A DNA stretch of 64,000 bases from Rutidosis leptorrhynchoides (Eukaryota; Streptophyta; Magnoliopsida; Asterales; Asteraceae). Shown here piece after piece: positions 38,446 to 51,290 of the stretch. The notes beneath the pieces are model-generated. The model was not told the DNA's origin. It saw only the letters and a list, made by a program, of their open reading frames with translations, and ran no database searches. How positions within the stretch are numbered: position 1 is the first letter of the stretch; the number at the start of each line of letters is the position of its first letter. The DNA lies in assembly GCF_046630445.1 (NCBI RefSeq), contig NC_092334.1, positions 109,689,001-109,753,000 of the forward strand, given 5' to 3'. The position numbers were made by a program, and so were the translations under genes.

Positions 38446-40296
38446 ACTTATACACTTTGCAATGATGATCCTAACACAATACTAGGACATACATTACATT
38501 AAGTAAACTCACAAGATAAATGATTTTGATTAGTAAGTTTACAACAACCCAATTCTATATCTATAAGATCATAGAATCTTCTCTTGCTTGATCACATTTG
38601 AGTAGTAATTGATGCACTTGTGATCACTGGAGATAAACCTTTGAAATATGCAAGAGGTTCAGCTTCAAATGCTCTTAAATGTTTACCTTTTATAGTGAGA
38701 TTCAAAAAATAGCCGTTGACACACGGTTGCCTGCACGGTCGACCGTGGTGCGACCGTGTGTGCTCCAGTCCAAATTATGTATCCGTTGTATAGCTGTTTG
38801 ACTCAAATTTGAACACCACATTTTGGCACCTTTACTCCTTCTAGCACCTGCAAAAGAAACCAAACATCCTATACAAGTACTATATGCATTAAGTGTGTGA
38901 GATTTGGTCTTATTGCATGAAAGTGACTAATCATTCCAAAAGTGGTAAACCCAACATTCTTGGAGAAGTGTCTTGATTGATATTTAGGGAAATTTCAGTT
39001 TGGTCAAGACTTAGTTAGTCACATTAATATCTTTGGTTCAATTCTAAAGAATAGTCACTATGTCATTAACTTCCTAGTTTCAATTAATCACAAGTCATGA
39101 TCTTTATTAAGTTTAGTTAGAGATTAATTGAACAATGTCTCTATAAGATAATCATGAAGCATGTAGAGACATCAAAGTTAAGTCATAAGCAATCACCCTT
39201 AGTTACTTAGACTAGATCAAATAGACAATTGACTATACTTTCATTGTGAACCATTTTACACTTAATCTATTGGAGTAGGTTAGTTACTTGAATCCTAACT
39301 AATGAGCACATAGCAAACATATTAATCAAGTTGACAAGTTTATGAGTATTAAGCATATTAGCAAGTAGCAAGTAATACTCACATAGCAAGAGATAGTTAT
39401 TCTAGGATCAATCATATAGATACTTGCACAACTTATAATTCAAGCACTTAATAAGTTTAATGTGCAATATAACACATTACATGATTAATGTGTAGGCACA
39501 CATTAATGTCCAACACATGCACAAGGGAAGAGCAATTTCTAGTTGGGACTTGGTGACCATCCTAAATGTATCTAAGTATGTTTTAGGATTACAAGTCATT
39601 ACTAGTTAACCTTGAGAGCATTGTTCCTTATTTAGCCTTAATTAATCACTAAGTCATTCCTAATAGCAATCATTGTTCTAGTGACATTGGCTTAAGTGTG
39701 TTGGTACTTAATGATCAAACTAAGGATATCTTGATAAGAATTAATATCACAAGTTGTTGATTAACACTTATGTGTTATGCCTAATCTTGGTTAATTTGTC
39801 ATTAAGATGTCATTAGGCGTAATTAATCACAATTAGTGTTTTTATGACTAAAACTCGGTTGAGTATGAAGAAGGCATCTATTCTAAGCATGTTGAGAAAG
39901 GTTTCATGAATTATAGATGTCGGGAACTAGTCAAACTTTATTTGGTCGAAAATGGTAACAGAGAGAACTGCGGTCGACCGTGGTGACGACCGTGCAACTT
40001 GTTTTCACAAAACTGCGTTGCAATTCAGTTTGGGTTTTCACGATTGACTAAGCGGTCGATCGTACCTCGACCGTGTGTTTAGCAGAAGTTTTAATTTCAT
40101 TCTTTAACCTATGTTTGACTTGGTCATTTGCAAGATAAAGTATGGATTAGTGACCTTGCGTGTTTTATGTTAAGATGGCAGTCATCACTTATGCATATGT
40201 ATGTGTCAACATCAAAACATATTCTTTAGTTAATCACACTTTGGTTAATCATACTTAAGTTTATCGTTTAGTGCATTAACCCACATTCAACCAACA
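38446..40296 (-). repeat. Pol-less Copia 3' LTR, second piece
   Basis: Continues the LTR after the Sirevirus and its ACAAG duplication copy (38441-38445) and ends CCAACA at 40296. It matches 45606-47472. It carries palindromic CGGTCGACCG-type motifs (for example 38734-38747). Confidence 0.9.
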
Positions 40297-40464
40297 TTCT
40301 CCCCCTTTTTGATGATGACAAACATACAAGTGATGAGGGACATTTTGCTATAAATATGCAAGTGTTAACAATCATTTGTATCCATCTTTCTCCCCCTTTT
40401 GTCGAAGTAAAAAGGTTAGCTCTCCCTAGAACTAAGCTCGCCCTTAGAACAAGACTCCCCCTTA
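40297..40464 (-). other. Polypurine tract and two upstream copies (pol-less Copia)
   Basis: Minus-strand AAAAAGGGGGAGAA lies directly before the 3' LTR (40311-40297). Similar tracts occur near 40402-40388 (AAAAGGGGGAGAAAG) and 40464-40452 (AAGGGGGAGTC). Repeated polypurine tracts before the 3' LTR are a Sirevirus trait, from family knowledge. Confidence 0.8.
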
Positions 40465-40581
40465 AATTGTGCACATTGGAAAAGCATATATATTAAAACA
40501 CAACAAGCACATATTTTATTCAAAGCACGTACTAAGCACATATAATTCATACATAGATAATACATGATAGTCAAAAGAAGC

Positions 40582-41430
40582 TCAATTTTCATGATGAGAG
40601 GAGTGACCCTTGTCCTTGTCCTCAAGTCGTGATAATCTTCGACCAAGTTTTAGAATGTTTCCATGAATTACACTATTTTGTCCCTGTGTCGAAAGAGAAC
40701 AAAAGTTAGGTGGATTTTCAAGAGGAGGTTCTTGGATATGCTTGGTTGAAGCTTTGCATATTAGATATGAAGAGACTTGAATGGAATGATGAAACGGAGA
40801 TGTCATTCCAACATATGCAAAAAGCTTGGTTAGATGGAGACCATACGGAAGTGACATGTGGGAATGTTGACTTGCATGTTACATTCTTGATGCCATGAAG
40901 TGTGCAACATTCACTTTCGTGGAGTTCAGAAGACACCATATGAAGGTGACTTCATTTGCATCCAGTCGATCCAGTAGTTCCCCCTTTCCATAAACATTTG
41001 CAGTGATGATCTGTTGCCAGAGATCATATGTCAATGCAAGATGTTGACAAAGGAATCCATCCTTTTTGATGAATTCGGGTCTAAGAGTTCCATTGCACAT
41101 AATATCTAGTGCATTGTCTTTCTTTACCCATTCAGGAAATTCATTGAACGAATTTGGTTCTAGAAAGAATGTTCGACCTTCATTCGGAACATCCATAATA
41201 TTTCCAAATTCTTTAAGCATTAATGAATAACTTCTTCCATAAAGAGAAAATGAGATTTTCTTATTATTTTGTGAGAATTGAAAATTCTCATAGAATTCAC
41301 TGATGTGAAGCGGATAGAGTGAACCTCTTAGATTAACAAAGGCATCCCACTTGATGTTTGAGAAGCTTTCAAGAGAGTAGGTAGTAAGATGATGTGTAAG
41401 AACTTCTCTCCCTTCAACAATAGATCTCAT
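40582..41430 (-). pseudogene. Env-position ORF, copy 2 (diverged paralogue of copy 1), one in-frame TAA
   Basis: Starts at Met 41430 and reads to a TAA at 40881-40879, then continues in the same frame to 40582. It aligns with copy 1 along its length: LRGSLYPLHISEFYENF, FGNIMDVPNEG, VNVAHFMASRM, SLPYGLHLTKLF. The tail differs. The two copies are clearly related but well diverged, indicating an old tandem duplication or a two-gene arrangement kept by the family. Function unknown. Confidence 0.7.
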
Positions 41431-41883
41431 TGTAAAGAAAACTTTTGCTTTGCAAAGAGATGTTTGGAGTAGTTGAAGTGAATTTATTGAATGTGTTTAC
41501 TTTAATAGACAAATGATGAATGTTGTCTAGTAAACTTTAATGGGGTAGGCAGCTAGATTAAGAGTACTTTGACAGAGATATCAATTTTTCCTCTTGCAAT
41601 CTATTGATCATTGAATTTGTGTAAGGTGTTAGGACAAGTCAATTTTGTCAGGTGTTCTGCGGTGGAATCACGGTCGACCGTAGGAGAAGACGTACAGTAA
41701 CGGTTTTATATATTTTCAAGCAAAACCAATTTAAGCACATAATAAACATCACAATACTAGTTATCTTACACATAATTGTTTTAGTGCCAACATTTAAGCA
41801 CTTCACATAGTACACAACTAAAGATTATTATCCCAAACACACAAGTTATGACCTATTACAAGAAATTGTTTTGACAAATCCTT

Positions 41884-42906
41884 TCAACGCTTTCTTGAAC
41901 CTAGAGTGATTTCACTGATCTCTTCCTCTCGCTTCAGAATCCTGTCGATCTTGGTTTCGAAATTCGAATTCACAAATTCTTGGTGTTCCCGTAAGTTTGT
42001 TTCTTCATCTTCTATTCCCTCTTCATCCGATTCTTCCTCTGGCTGATAGTTCTCAATCTCGATGAGATCCTCTTGAAGATTTGATCTTCTTCCACTAGAG
42101 GATTCTGCTCGATGACCACTTCAAATGATAGTTGACTTATCCAGTGGCTCGAATGAAGGTTGTTGAACAATAGCGTGTGTTACTTTGAGGTAGCTGAACA
42201 GACTGTTTAGATGCATTCCATAAGGAAGAGATCTAGTTGATTCAGTCATCAGATTGCTCATTCGTGATGCCATCAAAAATGCCACATTAATCCCCATATT
42301 TAATTCAATTGCCCACATGACAAAAATTTGGGTGACATGAATGTGAGAGTGGTTTCCTAGTCGACAGTAGATGTTGTGGTCAATGATTTTGTTCAGAATA
42401 TCTAGATCTAATCGGAGATCCTTTCCGGTTAGTCCCTTGGATAGGATTTCTGAGTGATTGGCGTTAGGTTTGCAAAGCAGGGTTAATACATCGGTAGCTT
42501 GAATAAAACCAGGAAGATGCTCTAGTTTGTGCCGTCTACTGTAGAACTCCATTCCTTCAGTAGGAACTCCCAGAATTTCACCAAAAGTGATGAGAGGAAA
42601 TTCCCACCACTTTTTGTTAAGATGAAATCTTACCATCTTAGTTTCTGTGTTAAAGCTATAGTTGGCGTAGAATTCTCTTATTAACTCAGGATATATAGGT
42701 CCATTGATTAGAACGAATGAACCTAGATCCCTCTGAAACAGCTTGTCAATTACTTCAGGGAATGCTTCAAGACTTATGATTCTTCCTTCTGCTATTGTTC
42801 TTGTTTTGAGCCATTTCTTGTTGTAAAGTGTACGTTGTCTTGCATCAGCTGGAGGATCATACCTTTTCTCACCGCCTCTTGACTGAGCATCCCTTGTTCT
42901 TGCCAT
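41884..42906 (-). pseudogene. Env-position ORF, copy 1 (plant transposon protein-like), one in-frame TGA
   Basis: Starts MARTRDAQSRGG at 42906 and is open for 261 codons to a TGA at 42123-42121. The same frame then continues about 78 codons to 41884 with an acidic, Glu-rich tail and a short coiled-coil-like end. The core (LINGPIYPELIREFYANY; FGEILGVPTEG; INVAFLMASRM; SLPYGMHL) resembles a domain of unknown function often annotated as 'putative plant transposon protein'. It lies between gag and the 3' LTR, where some plant LTR elements carry extra ORFs. No signal peptide or membrane segment is evident, so 'env-like' refers only to position. Confidence 0.7.
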
Positions 42907-43834
42907 TATCTACACGATGATACTCCAAATTAATTCAAGGTGTATAATTCAATTGTAGGCAACAAGTTTTGAAAACTTTAATCATCATCAATACTTAGAC
43001 GTTTTGATGTTAATATTCTTCACATTTTCACTCTTCATTAGTGTCAATGAGTTTGCAACTAGATTAAGATTTTCACAAAGTTTATACGTGTTCTAGACTT
43101 TTGAAATCATCGTCAGCACATGTTTTGACATTCAACATTATTACGCTCAATTTGCAACAATATCATTCATATCATATGAACAATGCTTCTATGAAAATCT
43201 AACCTAGATGTATAATGAACCCTAGAATTATCCAAAGTTAAATCAATGCATTGATATACAATAATCATTACTACAATCGTTTCTAAATTGTTCTTCAAGA
43301 ACAATTTCAATTGTTTGCATCAATTTAGGTTTTGATTCATTATAGTTAGGGTTTCTTCATAACCCTAATTCATCATACAAACACAATTGAATGTTAGGAA
43401 AGCAAAGATTAATCATACTGAAAGTAGGAATTGAAATTGAAGGAATGAGCGTTCTTCTCCATGCGGTCGATCTCCTCAGTCGTGTGTAGGTGTGTGTGTT
43501 TTGAAGTTGGTTGAAAAGAAATAAAAGTGAGGGCTTAGTTTAATTTAAAACAGAATCAGACCACGCACGGTCGAAGCACGGTCGACCGTGGTGTTAGCCG
43601 TGCAGATATTTTCACACGTACAGGACAGGAGTCTGCGGTCGTGTATACGGTCAGTCGTGGTGCTGCCGTGGATCCTTCTGATCACTTGTTTCTTCACTTC
43701 TTCTTTCTTCGAACGCATTTTGACGATTCTAGGTTCTATAGAATACTTGAGGACAAGTTTTCTTTTCCTAACATTGAATTATTACATCTTCCCGATGTTT
43801 AATCATCAATGACACGTAATATACTATATCTATA

Positions 43835-43916
<82 letters not shown>

Positions 43917-44127
43917 TATTTAATCATTCATATAGTATACACAAAACGCATTAATCTAGTATTTATCATGCAATACATATTTTCACATAAACACACAATC
44001 CTAAGGCAAGTAAGCTTCCTACACTAATCTTTTGAAATCATTTTTCAAAAACAATTATGCATTTGTAAGAAAAACCTTTCATTAATACAAAGTCTTTTTG
44101 AGAAGGTTATTCTCATTAGCATTTTGA
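42907..44127. other. Non-coding interior of pol-less Copia
   Basis: No protease, integrase or RT match is visible. It contains a TG/TA microsatellite (43831-43913) and a cluster of CG-rich palindromes near 43560-43680 (CACGGTCGACCGTG at 43577-43590). Confidence 0.6.
43831..43913. repeat. TG/TA microsatellite
   Basis: A short TG run passing into a long TA run; the Tyr-Ile ORF across it is an artefact. Confidence 0.95.
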
Positions 44128-45018
44128 TCATTGATTTTGATTGATTTTAAGATTACCCAATCCTTGACTTATCCCTACTATGGAATTTCTAGCTAGGTCC
44201 ATTTTTCCCATATTCTCAATTTTCCTAATAATGGACAATGGACTTTGATTACAAGATTTGTGTTTGCTAGAGCCGTGACATATATTCATTTCATGTTTAT
44301 CTCTTGATGAATCACAAATAGTTATCCTTTCAAGTTTTCTTTTCAAGGTGTTATTTTCATCAATTAAAACTTTGTTAAGTTTTCTAACTTTGTGTAATTC
44401 TTTCTCCAAAAGTTTTACTTTGTCACGACTACTATCATACACAAATTTAATGGTCTTGTAATCATCTAACAATTCTTCATAATTAGAAGGATAGAATACA
44501 TATACCTCATTGCAATCCATGCTTGAGACGTCATCTTCTTTGAATGGAGATTCAACCTCTTCTTCACTTTGACCATCTTGATCCAAATCATTCAAAGAAA
44601 TCATGAGGCAAAAGTTTTCATTTCCATCCAACCCTTTTGCTTGAGAATCACCAACCTTTACCAAATCCTTCCCAATTCCTTTACCCTTTAAACTTCTAGA
44701 GTTTAAATCTTCTTGAGAACATAGTGAATCCCAACATTCTTTAGCACTTTCACATGAAATTATCTTTAACCTTTCTTCACTAGGAAGAATTCCATGAAGT
44801 AGTGAAATTGCATCAAATTGTTTCAAAACATCATTGTTTTGAAATGTTGACTTCACTAGCCTTGAACTAGCTTGTGGTACAAAGTCTCCTACTTTGATTA
44901 TTCTCCACAACTAGTAATCCTTGGATTTGAGATAAGACTCAAATCTTAATTTCCACACATCAATATTCATCTTATCAAAGATTGGTGCTTTTTTCACCAA
45001 TTCTTCCAAGTATCCCAT
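44128..45018 (-). pseudogene. Copia-type gag remnant of the pol-less element
   Basis: Starts with Met at 45018 (MGYLEELVKKAPIFDKMN), the expected Copia gag start, about 90 bases inside the primer-binding site. A TAG at 44913-44911 interrupts it after about 35 codons, then the frame runs open to 44128. The AKECWDSLC segment resembles the UBN2/gag domain, and a long coiled-coil-like region follows. No zinc knuckle remains, and nothing of pol follows. It probably no longer makes a working capsid protein. Confidence 0.75.
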
Positions 45019-45114
45019 AGTTTGAGTTGATCCGAGAATCGTTGACTCAAGTTTTTGCACAAAAAGAATTTTGACACTTTCGCGATCGTTTGTAGCGCAA
45101 TGATTTGAGCAACA

Positions 45115-45126
45115 GCTCTGATACCA
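45115..45126 (-). other. Primer-binding site, initiator Met-tRNA (pol-less Copia)
   Basis: Minus strand TGGTATCAGAGC, two bases inside the 5' LTR. This complements the 3' end of plant initiator Met-tRNA and fixes the element's orientation. Confidence 0.92.
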
Positions 45127-45128
45127 AT

Positions 45129-47472
45129 TATAAGTAACTAGAGGGGGGTGAATAGTTACTTAATACATTTTTAACACTTTTTTGATTGATCACCAAATTC
45201 GATTTAACTTTGATCAACCAACTCAACTCAAACTTGATGTGTATAGTATATATGTTCAAAATGATAAATGAAGTAATGTAAAGAACATAGACACAAGGAT
45301 TTATAGTGGTTCGGGTGTATGTTAACTAATCCACCTTAATCCACTCCCCGATTACACTAATCGGGATTTGTTGCTTCACTAAGCACTTTTCTCCAAACCC
45401 GGTGGAGATCCGATTTACAAGTCTTCAATTTCTTTGGTAGACAACAAACCTAATCTTTCTTTCCCTTTGAAAGATCAACTCCAACCTAGATCAACTTGTC
45501 TTCACCTTGGACAAGTATTAATCTCAAAATAAGATTAATCAACTTCCTAAGTCCCTTTAAGAAAGTAGATCACTAAGCTAGCCTACGCTTCTACTAATTG
45601 AAGTTACAAGACTTATACACTTTGCAATGATGATCCTAACACAATACTAGGACATACATTACATTAAGTAAACTCACAAGATAAATGATTTTGATTAGTA
45701 AGTTTACAACAACCCAATTCTATATCTATAAGATCATAGAATCTTCTCTTGCTTAATCACATTTGAGTAGTAATTGATGCACTTATGATCACTGGAGATA
45801 AGCCTTTGAAATATGCAAGAGGGTCAGCTTCAAATGCTCTTAAATGTTTGGATTTTATAGTGAGATTCAAAAAATAGCCGTTGACACACGGTTGCCTACA
45901 CGGTCGACCGTGGTGCGACCGTGCGTGCTCCGGTCCAAATTAGGTATCCGTTGTATAGCCGTTTGACTCAAATTTGAACACCACATTTTAGCACCTTTAC
46001 TCCTTCTAGCACTTGCAAAAGAAACCAAACATCCTATACAAGTACTATATGCATTAAGTGTGTGAGATTTGTTCTTATTGCATGAAAGTGACTAATCATT
46101 CCAAAAGTGGTAAACCCAACATTCTTGGAGAAGTGTCTTGATTGATATTTAGGGAAATTTCAGTTTGGTCAAGACTTAGTTAGTCACATTAATGTCTTTG
46201 GTTCAATTCTAAAGAATAGTCACTATGTCATTAACTTCCTAGTTTCAATTAATCACAAGTCATGATCTTTTTTAAGTTTAGTTAGAGATTAATTGAACAA
46301 TGTCTCTATAAGATAATCATGAAGCATGTAGAGACATCAAAGTTAAGTCATAAGTAATCACCCTTAGTTACTTAGACTAGATCAAATAGACAATTAACTA
46401 TACTTTCATTGTGAACCATTTTACACTTAATCTATTGGAGTAGGTTAGTTACTTGAATCCTAACTAATGAGCACATAGCAAACATATTAATCAAGTTGAC
46501 AAGTTTATAAGTATTAAGCATATTGGAAAGTAGCAAGTAATACTCACATAGCAAGAGATAGTTATTCTAGGATCAATCATATAGATACTTGCACAACTTA
46601 TAATTCAAGCACTTAATAAGTTTAATGTGCAATATAACACATTACATGATTAATGTGTAAGCACACATTAATGTCCAACACATGCACAAGGGAAGAACAA
46701 TTTCTAGTTGAAACTTGGTGACCATCCTAAATGTATCTAAGTATGTTTTAGGATTACAAGTCATTACTAGTTAACCTTGAGAGCATTGTTCCTTATTTAG
46801 CCTTAATTAATCACTAAGTCATTTTTAATAGCAATCATTGTTCTAGTGACATTGGCTTAAGTGTGTTGGTATTTGATGATCAGACTAAGGATATCTAGAT
46901 AAGAATTAAGATCACAAGTTATTGATTAACACTTATGTGTTATGCCTAATCTTGGTTAATTTGTCATTAAGATGTCATTAGGCGTAATTAATCACAATTA
47001 GTGTTTTTATGACCAAAACTCGGTTGAGTATGAAGAAGGCATCTATTCTAAGCATGTTGAGAAAGGTTTCATGAATTATAGATGTCGAGAACTAGTCAAA
47101 CTTTATTTGGTCGAAAATGGTAACAGAGAGAACTGCGGTCGCACTGCGGTTGACCGTGGTGACGACCGTGCAACTTGTTTTCACAAAACTGCGTTGCAAT
47201 TCAGTTTGGGTGTTCGCGGTTGACTAAGCAGTCAACCGTACCTCGATCGGGTGTTTAGCTGAAGTTTTAATTTCATTCTTTAACTTATGTTTGACTTGGT
47301 CGTTTGCAAGATAAAGTATGGATTAGTGACCTTGCATGTTTTATGTTAAGATGTCAGTCATCACTTATGCATATGTTTGTGTCATCATCAAAACATATTC
47401 TTTAGTTAATCACACTTTGGTTAATCATACTTAAGTTTATCGTTTAGTGCATTAACCCACATTCAACCAACA
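45129..47472 (-). repeat. Pol-less Copia 5' LTR, intact copy
   Basis: 2,344 bp, with the same sequence as the split left LTR at a few percent divergence. The terminal TG at 45129 has become TA. It ends CCAACA at 47472, followed by AATTA. Confidence 0.9.
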
Positions 47473-47477
47473 AATTA

Positions 47478-48966
47478 GATGTTCTATTGCTCAATTGGTC
47501 GCGATTGTGTATGTAACTAGTCGTTATTTTGTTCGATTTGCGAGTTAGGGTTTTGAAACGAATTGAATAGCTATGCTAATGGTTTTGTAAATTTATTTTC
47601 TGTATTTGCAAAGTTTTTAGATGGACAGATATCGAATAACTATTGAATTTGCTAGCTTGAATCTCATGATTTCGTTTTGTATAGCTTAAGTTATGATCGT
47701 TTGAAGTTTCGTTATGTAATTATGCTATAATACGAAAACAGCAATTTTTGTGTTATGAATTGGCTTATGAGCTAATGTTATATGGATAGAGAATTGAAAA
47801 ACACATAAAATGAACTAGGATATTGTTGTAAACGGATTTGTAAAAGTCATTTTATGATTACTTGAATGTCCGTGCTACAACGTGTTGACTAGTAAGTTGT
47901 TCATGGACCAAACGACCATTTGACATGCTTTTTGCTACCCAAGCTTTTGTATTCTATAAAGTTCATAATTAGTAATTAATGTTTCATGTAGACTTCACAT
48001 GCTAAATATTTCTAGATGCTTGTATATTCGAACCCGAAAACGACTACCTGAATGGGAACAAATCTGTCTATTTTGCATAAATAATTATCTAACATGAAGT
48101 AGAAGTTGAATTGGACTTTGTTCTTATGGTATGTTGTAGTGTATATATTTCTTAGCATATCTAGTTTACATGTCTACCTCTGAAAGTCTTAGTTACAATG
48201 TGTTGCAAGCGTGCCGAAACCAAAGGTCTGGATTCTGTCTAAATCAGAAAGTCCGACAAGTTGGTTAAAACTGTACAAATTGGCTACATGGTTTTCTTTG
48301 ATTATTTTACCAATTTGTGGTGTTTATAGTCATCTCCAATTGGGCATTTATTAATTGCTATTTTCAAGATTAAATGAGAATTAAAATGAAACTGATGCGC
48401 AAACAGAAACTGTCGTTGAATGTTTTGCATGCTACGTGAGTTCTAGGAACCGTATGATAGTGTGCTTGGTCTTTTTAGAAAGATTATAACATCAAATTGT
48501 GATCTGAGCTTTTCATAATTGTTTGATGTGTCATTTGCGAACCATGCTTGTCCGATTGCATGACTGTTGTGAAAACGTACGATAGCTAAACTAATAATCG
48601 TTATTTGACTAAACGACTATGTGTAACTTATAAGTTGACATTGGTTTGACTTTATGATAACATTAGCATGACCTACTTATGTAGTTGACCTAGGTTGACC
48701 ACTTTGACCAAGTTTAACTTTCGTTGACTTGCTTGACTAGTTGACTTTTGTGTTGACTTTTACTATACGATTACGTCGGTCTGAGCAATAGGACAACTGA
48801 ACTGTGAGTCTGTCTTTTGAAACAAAACTTATGTAACTATAAATGGTACATTTAGGTTGCATTACTTGGTCGTTGTAATTCGACTACTGTTGCTTGTGAT
48901 TTGTCAAGTGCACTCAAGTGAGTCTACAGTCCAATACATTTTTACTTTTTGGGATGAGATAACATG
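47478..48966 (+). repeat. Gypsy 5' LTR, piece 2 of 3
   Basis: Resumes after the AATTA duplication copy (47473-47477) and runs to the ACATG target site (48962-48966). It contains a dense cluster of TTGAC motifs at 48605-48758. No gene is visible. Confidence 0.82.
48605..48758 (+). promoter_or_regulatory. Cluster of ten TTGAC (W-box core) motifs
   Basis: Ten TTGAC cores lie on one strand in 154 bp, most followed by C or T, as in the WRKY-bound W-box. They fall about 2.68-2.84 kb into the reconstructed gypsy LTR. A role in stress-linked transcription is an inference. Confidence 0.5.
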
Positions 48967-50761
48967 TGATAAGGCTAAAAAGGAACATATATTTCATAGC
49001 ATTATCCCCCAAGAAAGACAAGATTTTAGTTGCAATTGTTCCATTTTCAAGTGATATTCGTTTATATTAAATAAGTGCGAAGACAAAAGGCAGATTCGAC
49101 AAATTGAAGACAAAAAGGTCCAAAAAGCTCAAAAGTACAAGATACAATTAAAAAGGTTCAAATTATTGATGAAGAACGTCTAAAAATGACAAGAGTACAA
49201 GTTACAAAATGCAAAGTACACGATATAAAATAGTACGCAAGGACGTTCGAAAATCCGGAACCGGGACATGAGTCAACTCTCAACGCTCGACGCAACGGTG
49301 TAAAAATTACGAGTCAACTATGCACAAGAATAAAATATAATATTTAAATAATTCATAATAAGAATAATATTAAATAATAAAAAGTTGTTAATTTAGCATA
49401 GTTCAGGGGTCGTAAATGAAAATTCAATTTCATATTTTGCCTATAAAAGGCGATGATTATCGATCAATTTAAAAGCATCCCTTTTTCTATCCTAAAAATC
49501 TATTATCAATATCAATATCTAAAAATCTCTATCATAATGTTAATGTAATAAGATATAACAATAATCTTAATTTTAATTTTAAATTATGATAATAATAAGA
49601 TTTATGATAGAGATCGTTTGAGTGTGTAAGTCGAAATTCTGTCCATGTAACGCTACGCTATTTTTAATCATTGTAAGTTATGTTCAACCTTTTTATATTA
49701 ATGTCTCGTAGCTAAGTTATTATTATGCTTATTTAAAACGAAGTAATCATGATGTTGGGCTAATTACTAAAATTGGGTAATTGGGCTTTGTACCATAATT
49801 AAGGTTTGGGCAAAAGACCGACACTTGTGGAAATTGGACTATTGACTATTAATAGATGGGGGGGTATTGTCTAATTGAGTGACAACTCATTGGAGTCTGT
49901 CGAACCTATCTTCAAATTAATTATCCTAATAATTAATAATGATTATGGTTGTCCTATTTAGTGACGTTCATATGGAATCTATTATAATCATTTAATTAAT
50001 TATTCGGGTTGGGTAATTGATTATTCAAACTGATCAAGTGGGTAAATTAATATTCATATCTAATCAAAACAGGGGTAGATTACATACAGTGATAACTGGT
50101 GTAATTGTTGACAGAAGTGATAACTGCGTCACAGTTTAAATCCTTAATTAGTTGGAATATTTGACTTCGGGCATAAGGGTAATTTGACGAGGACACTCGC
50201 ACTTTATATTTATGACCGATGGACTATTATGGATAAAAACCAGATAGGTATCAAATAAACCATGACAAAGGACAATTAACCCGAGTAACAATTAATTAAA
50301 ATCAAAACGTCAAACATCATGATTACGGAAGTTTAAATAAGCATAATCCTTTTATTTCATATTCTATCGCAAATTTATTTATTGTTATTTTATTTATCGT
50401 CATTTATTTATTTTACGCACTTTAATTATTGTCATTTATCTTTACGCTTAAAAATATAAAATCGACAAACCGGTCATTAAACGGTAAAAACCCCCCTTTT
50501 ATAATAATATTACTACTTATATATATATATATATATTTATATAAATATAGTTTTATAAAAATATAGTACGTAATCACTAGCTCCCTGTGGAACGAACCGG
50601 ACTTACTAAAAACTACACTACTCTACGATTAGGTACACTGCCTATAGTGTTGTAGCAAGGTTTAGGTATATCCCATCCGTAAATTAATAAAACTTGTGTC
50701 ATATTTTGTAGTATTTCCTAGTAAAAATAATACTATTTCGTACACCACGCTGCACACATCA
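48967..50761 (+). repeat. Gag-only element, 5' LTR
   Basis: 1,795 bp from TGATAAGGCT to CACACATCA, about 99.5% identical to 56934-58725. Confidence 0.95.
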
Positions 50762-50765
50762 AGTT

Positions 50766-50783
50766 TTTGGCGCCGCTGCCGGG
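50766..50783 (+). other. Primer-binding site, probably Asp-tRNA (Gag-only element)
   Basis: TGGCGCCGCTGCCGGGGA just inside the 5' LTR, the form typical of Athila/Tat elements. Assignment to Asp-tRNA is from memory. Confidence 0.75.
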
Positions 50784-50820
50784 GAGCGCTAAAACGCTAT
50801 ATTTTTAATTATAATAATAT

Positions 50821-50907
50821 TGAAATAAAATATAATAATATAATAATATTGAAATAGAATATAATAATATAATAATATTGAAATAGAATATAATAATATA
50901 ATAATAT
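50821..50907. repeat. Three tandem 29-bp AT-rich units
   Basis: The unit TGAAATAGAATATAATAAT.. is repeated three times just after the primer-binding site. Confidence 0.85.
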
Positions 50908-51035
50908 TTTAGAATGATACGTAAAGTTTTAAAAAGTCGTATTTATTAAATACTTCAGGGGTATATTATGTAACTTATAATTAATAATTTCTATAATGTC
51001 GCTTTCATGTGAATAGTAAATTAATTAATTTCTTT

Positions 51036-51063
51036 TCATTTACTATTCATGAATAGTAAATGA
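51036..51063. repeat. Perfect 28-bp palindrome in the leader
   Basis: The left arm TCATTTACTATTCA is followed directly by its exact complement. It lies about 270 bases after the primer-binding site and about 900 upstream of gag. Confidence 0.9.
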
Positions 51064-51065
51064 GT

Positions 51066-51290
51066 TAAAAAAAAAATTTGTGTAAAAAAAAAACGTTTTT
51101 TTTAAAGAAAAAAAAATTCGTTTTTTATAAATAAAAAAAAAAAATTGTAAAAAAAAAAAAAATGTTTTTAAAAAAAAAAAAAATTCGTTTTAAAAAAAAA
51201 AAAAATTGTAAAAAAAAAAAATCGTTTTTAAAAAAAAAAAAAAAAAAATTGTATAAAAAATAATAAATAATAATATTTTTTTTTTTTAAG
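51066..51290. repeat. A-rich tandem repeat in the leader
   Basis: Roughly five degenerate units of long A runs separated by TTCGTTTT and TTGT. Low complexity, with no coding content. Confidence 0.85.

Larger units (their letters stand above)
19967..47472 (-). mobile_element. Pol-less Copia-type LTR retrotransposon, hosting a Sirevirus in its 3' LTR
   Basis: Minus-strand element flanked by AATTA (19962-19966 and 47473-47477). LTR lengths agree: 482 + 1,851 bp for the split left copy and 2,344 bp for the right copy. Net of the inner Sirevirus it is about 9.5 kb. It has a Met-tRNA primer-binding site, a decayed Copia-type gag, two related ORFs in the env-like position, and Sirevirus-style repeated polypurine tracts. 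No protease, integrase or reverse transcriptase is recognisable, so it would depend on proteins from another element. Confidence 0.9.

Noticed and set aside
48857..49054. 65-codon hydrophobic ORF resembling a secreted peptide
   Set aside because: It crosses the boundary between the gypsy LTR and the inserted Gag-only element, so it is a chance frame.
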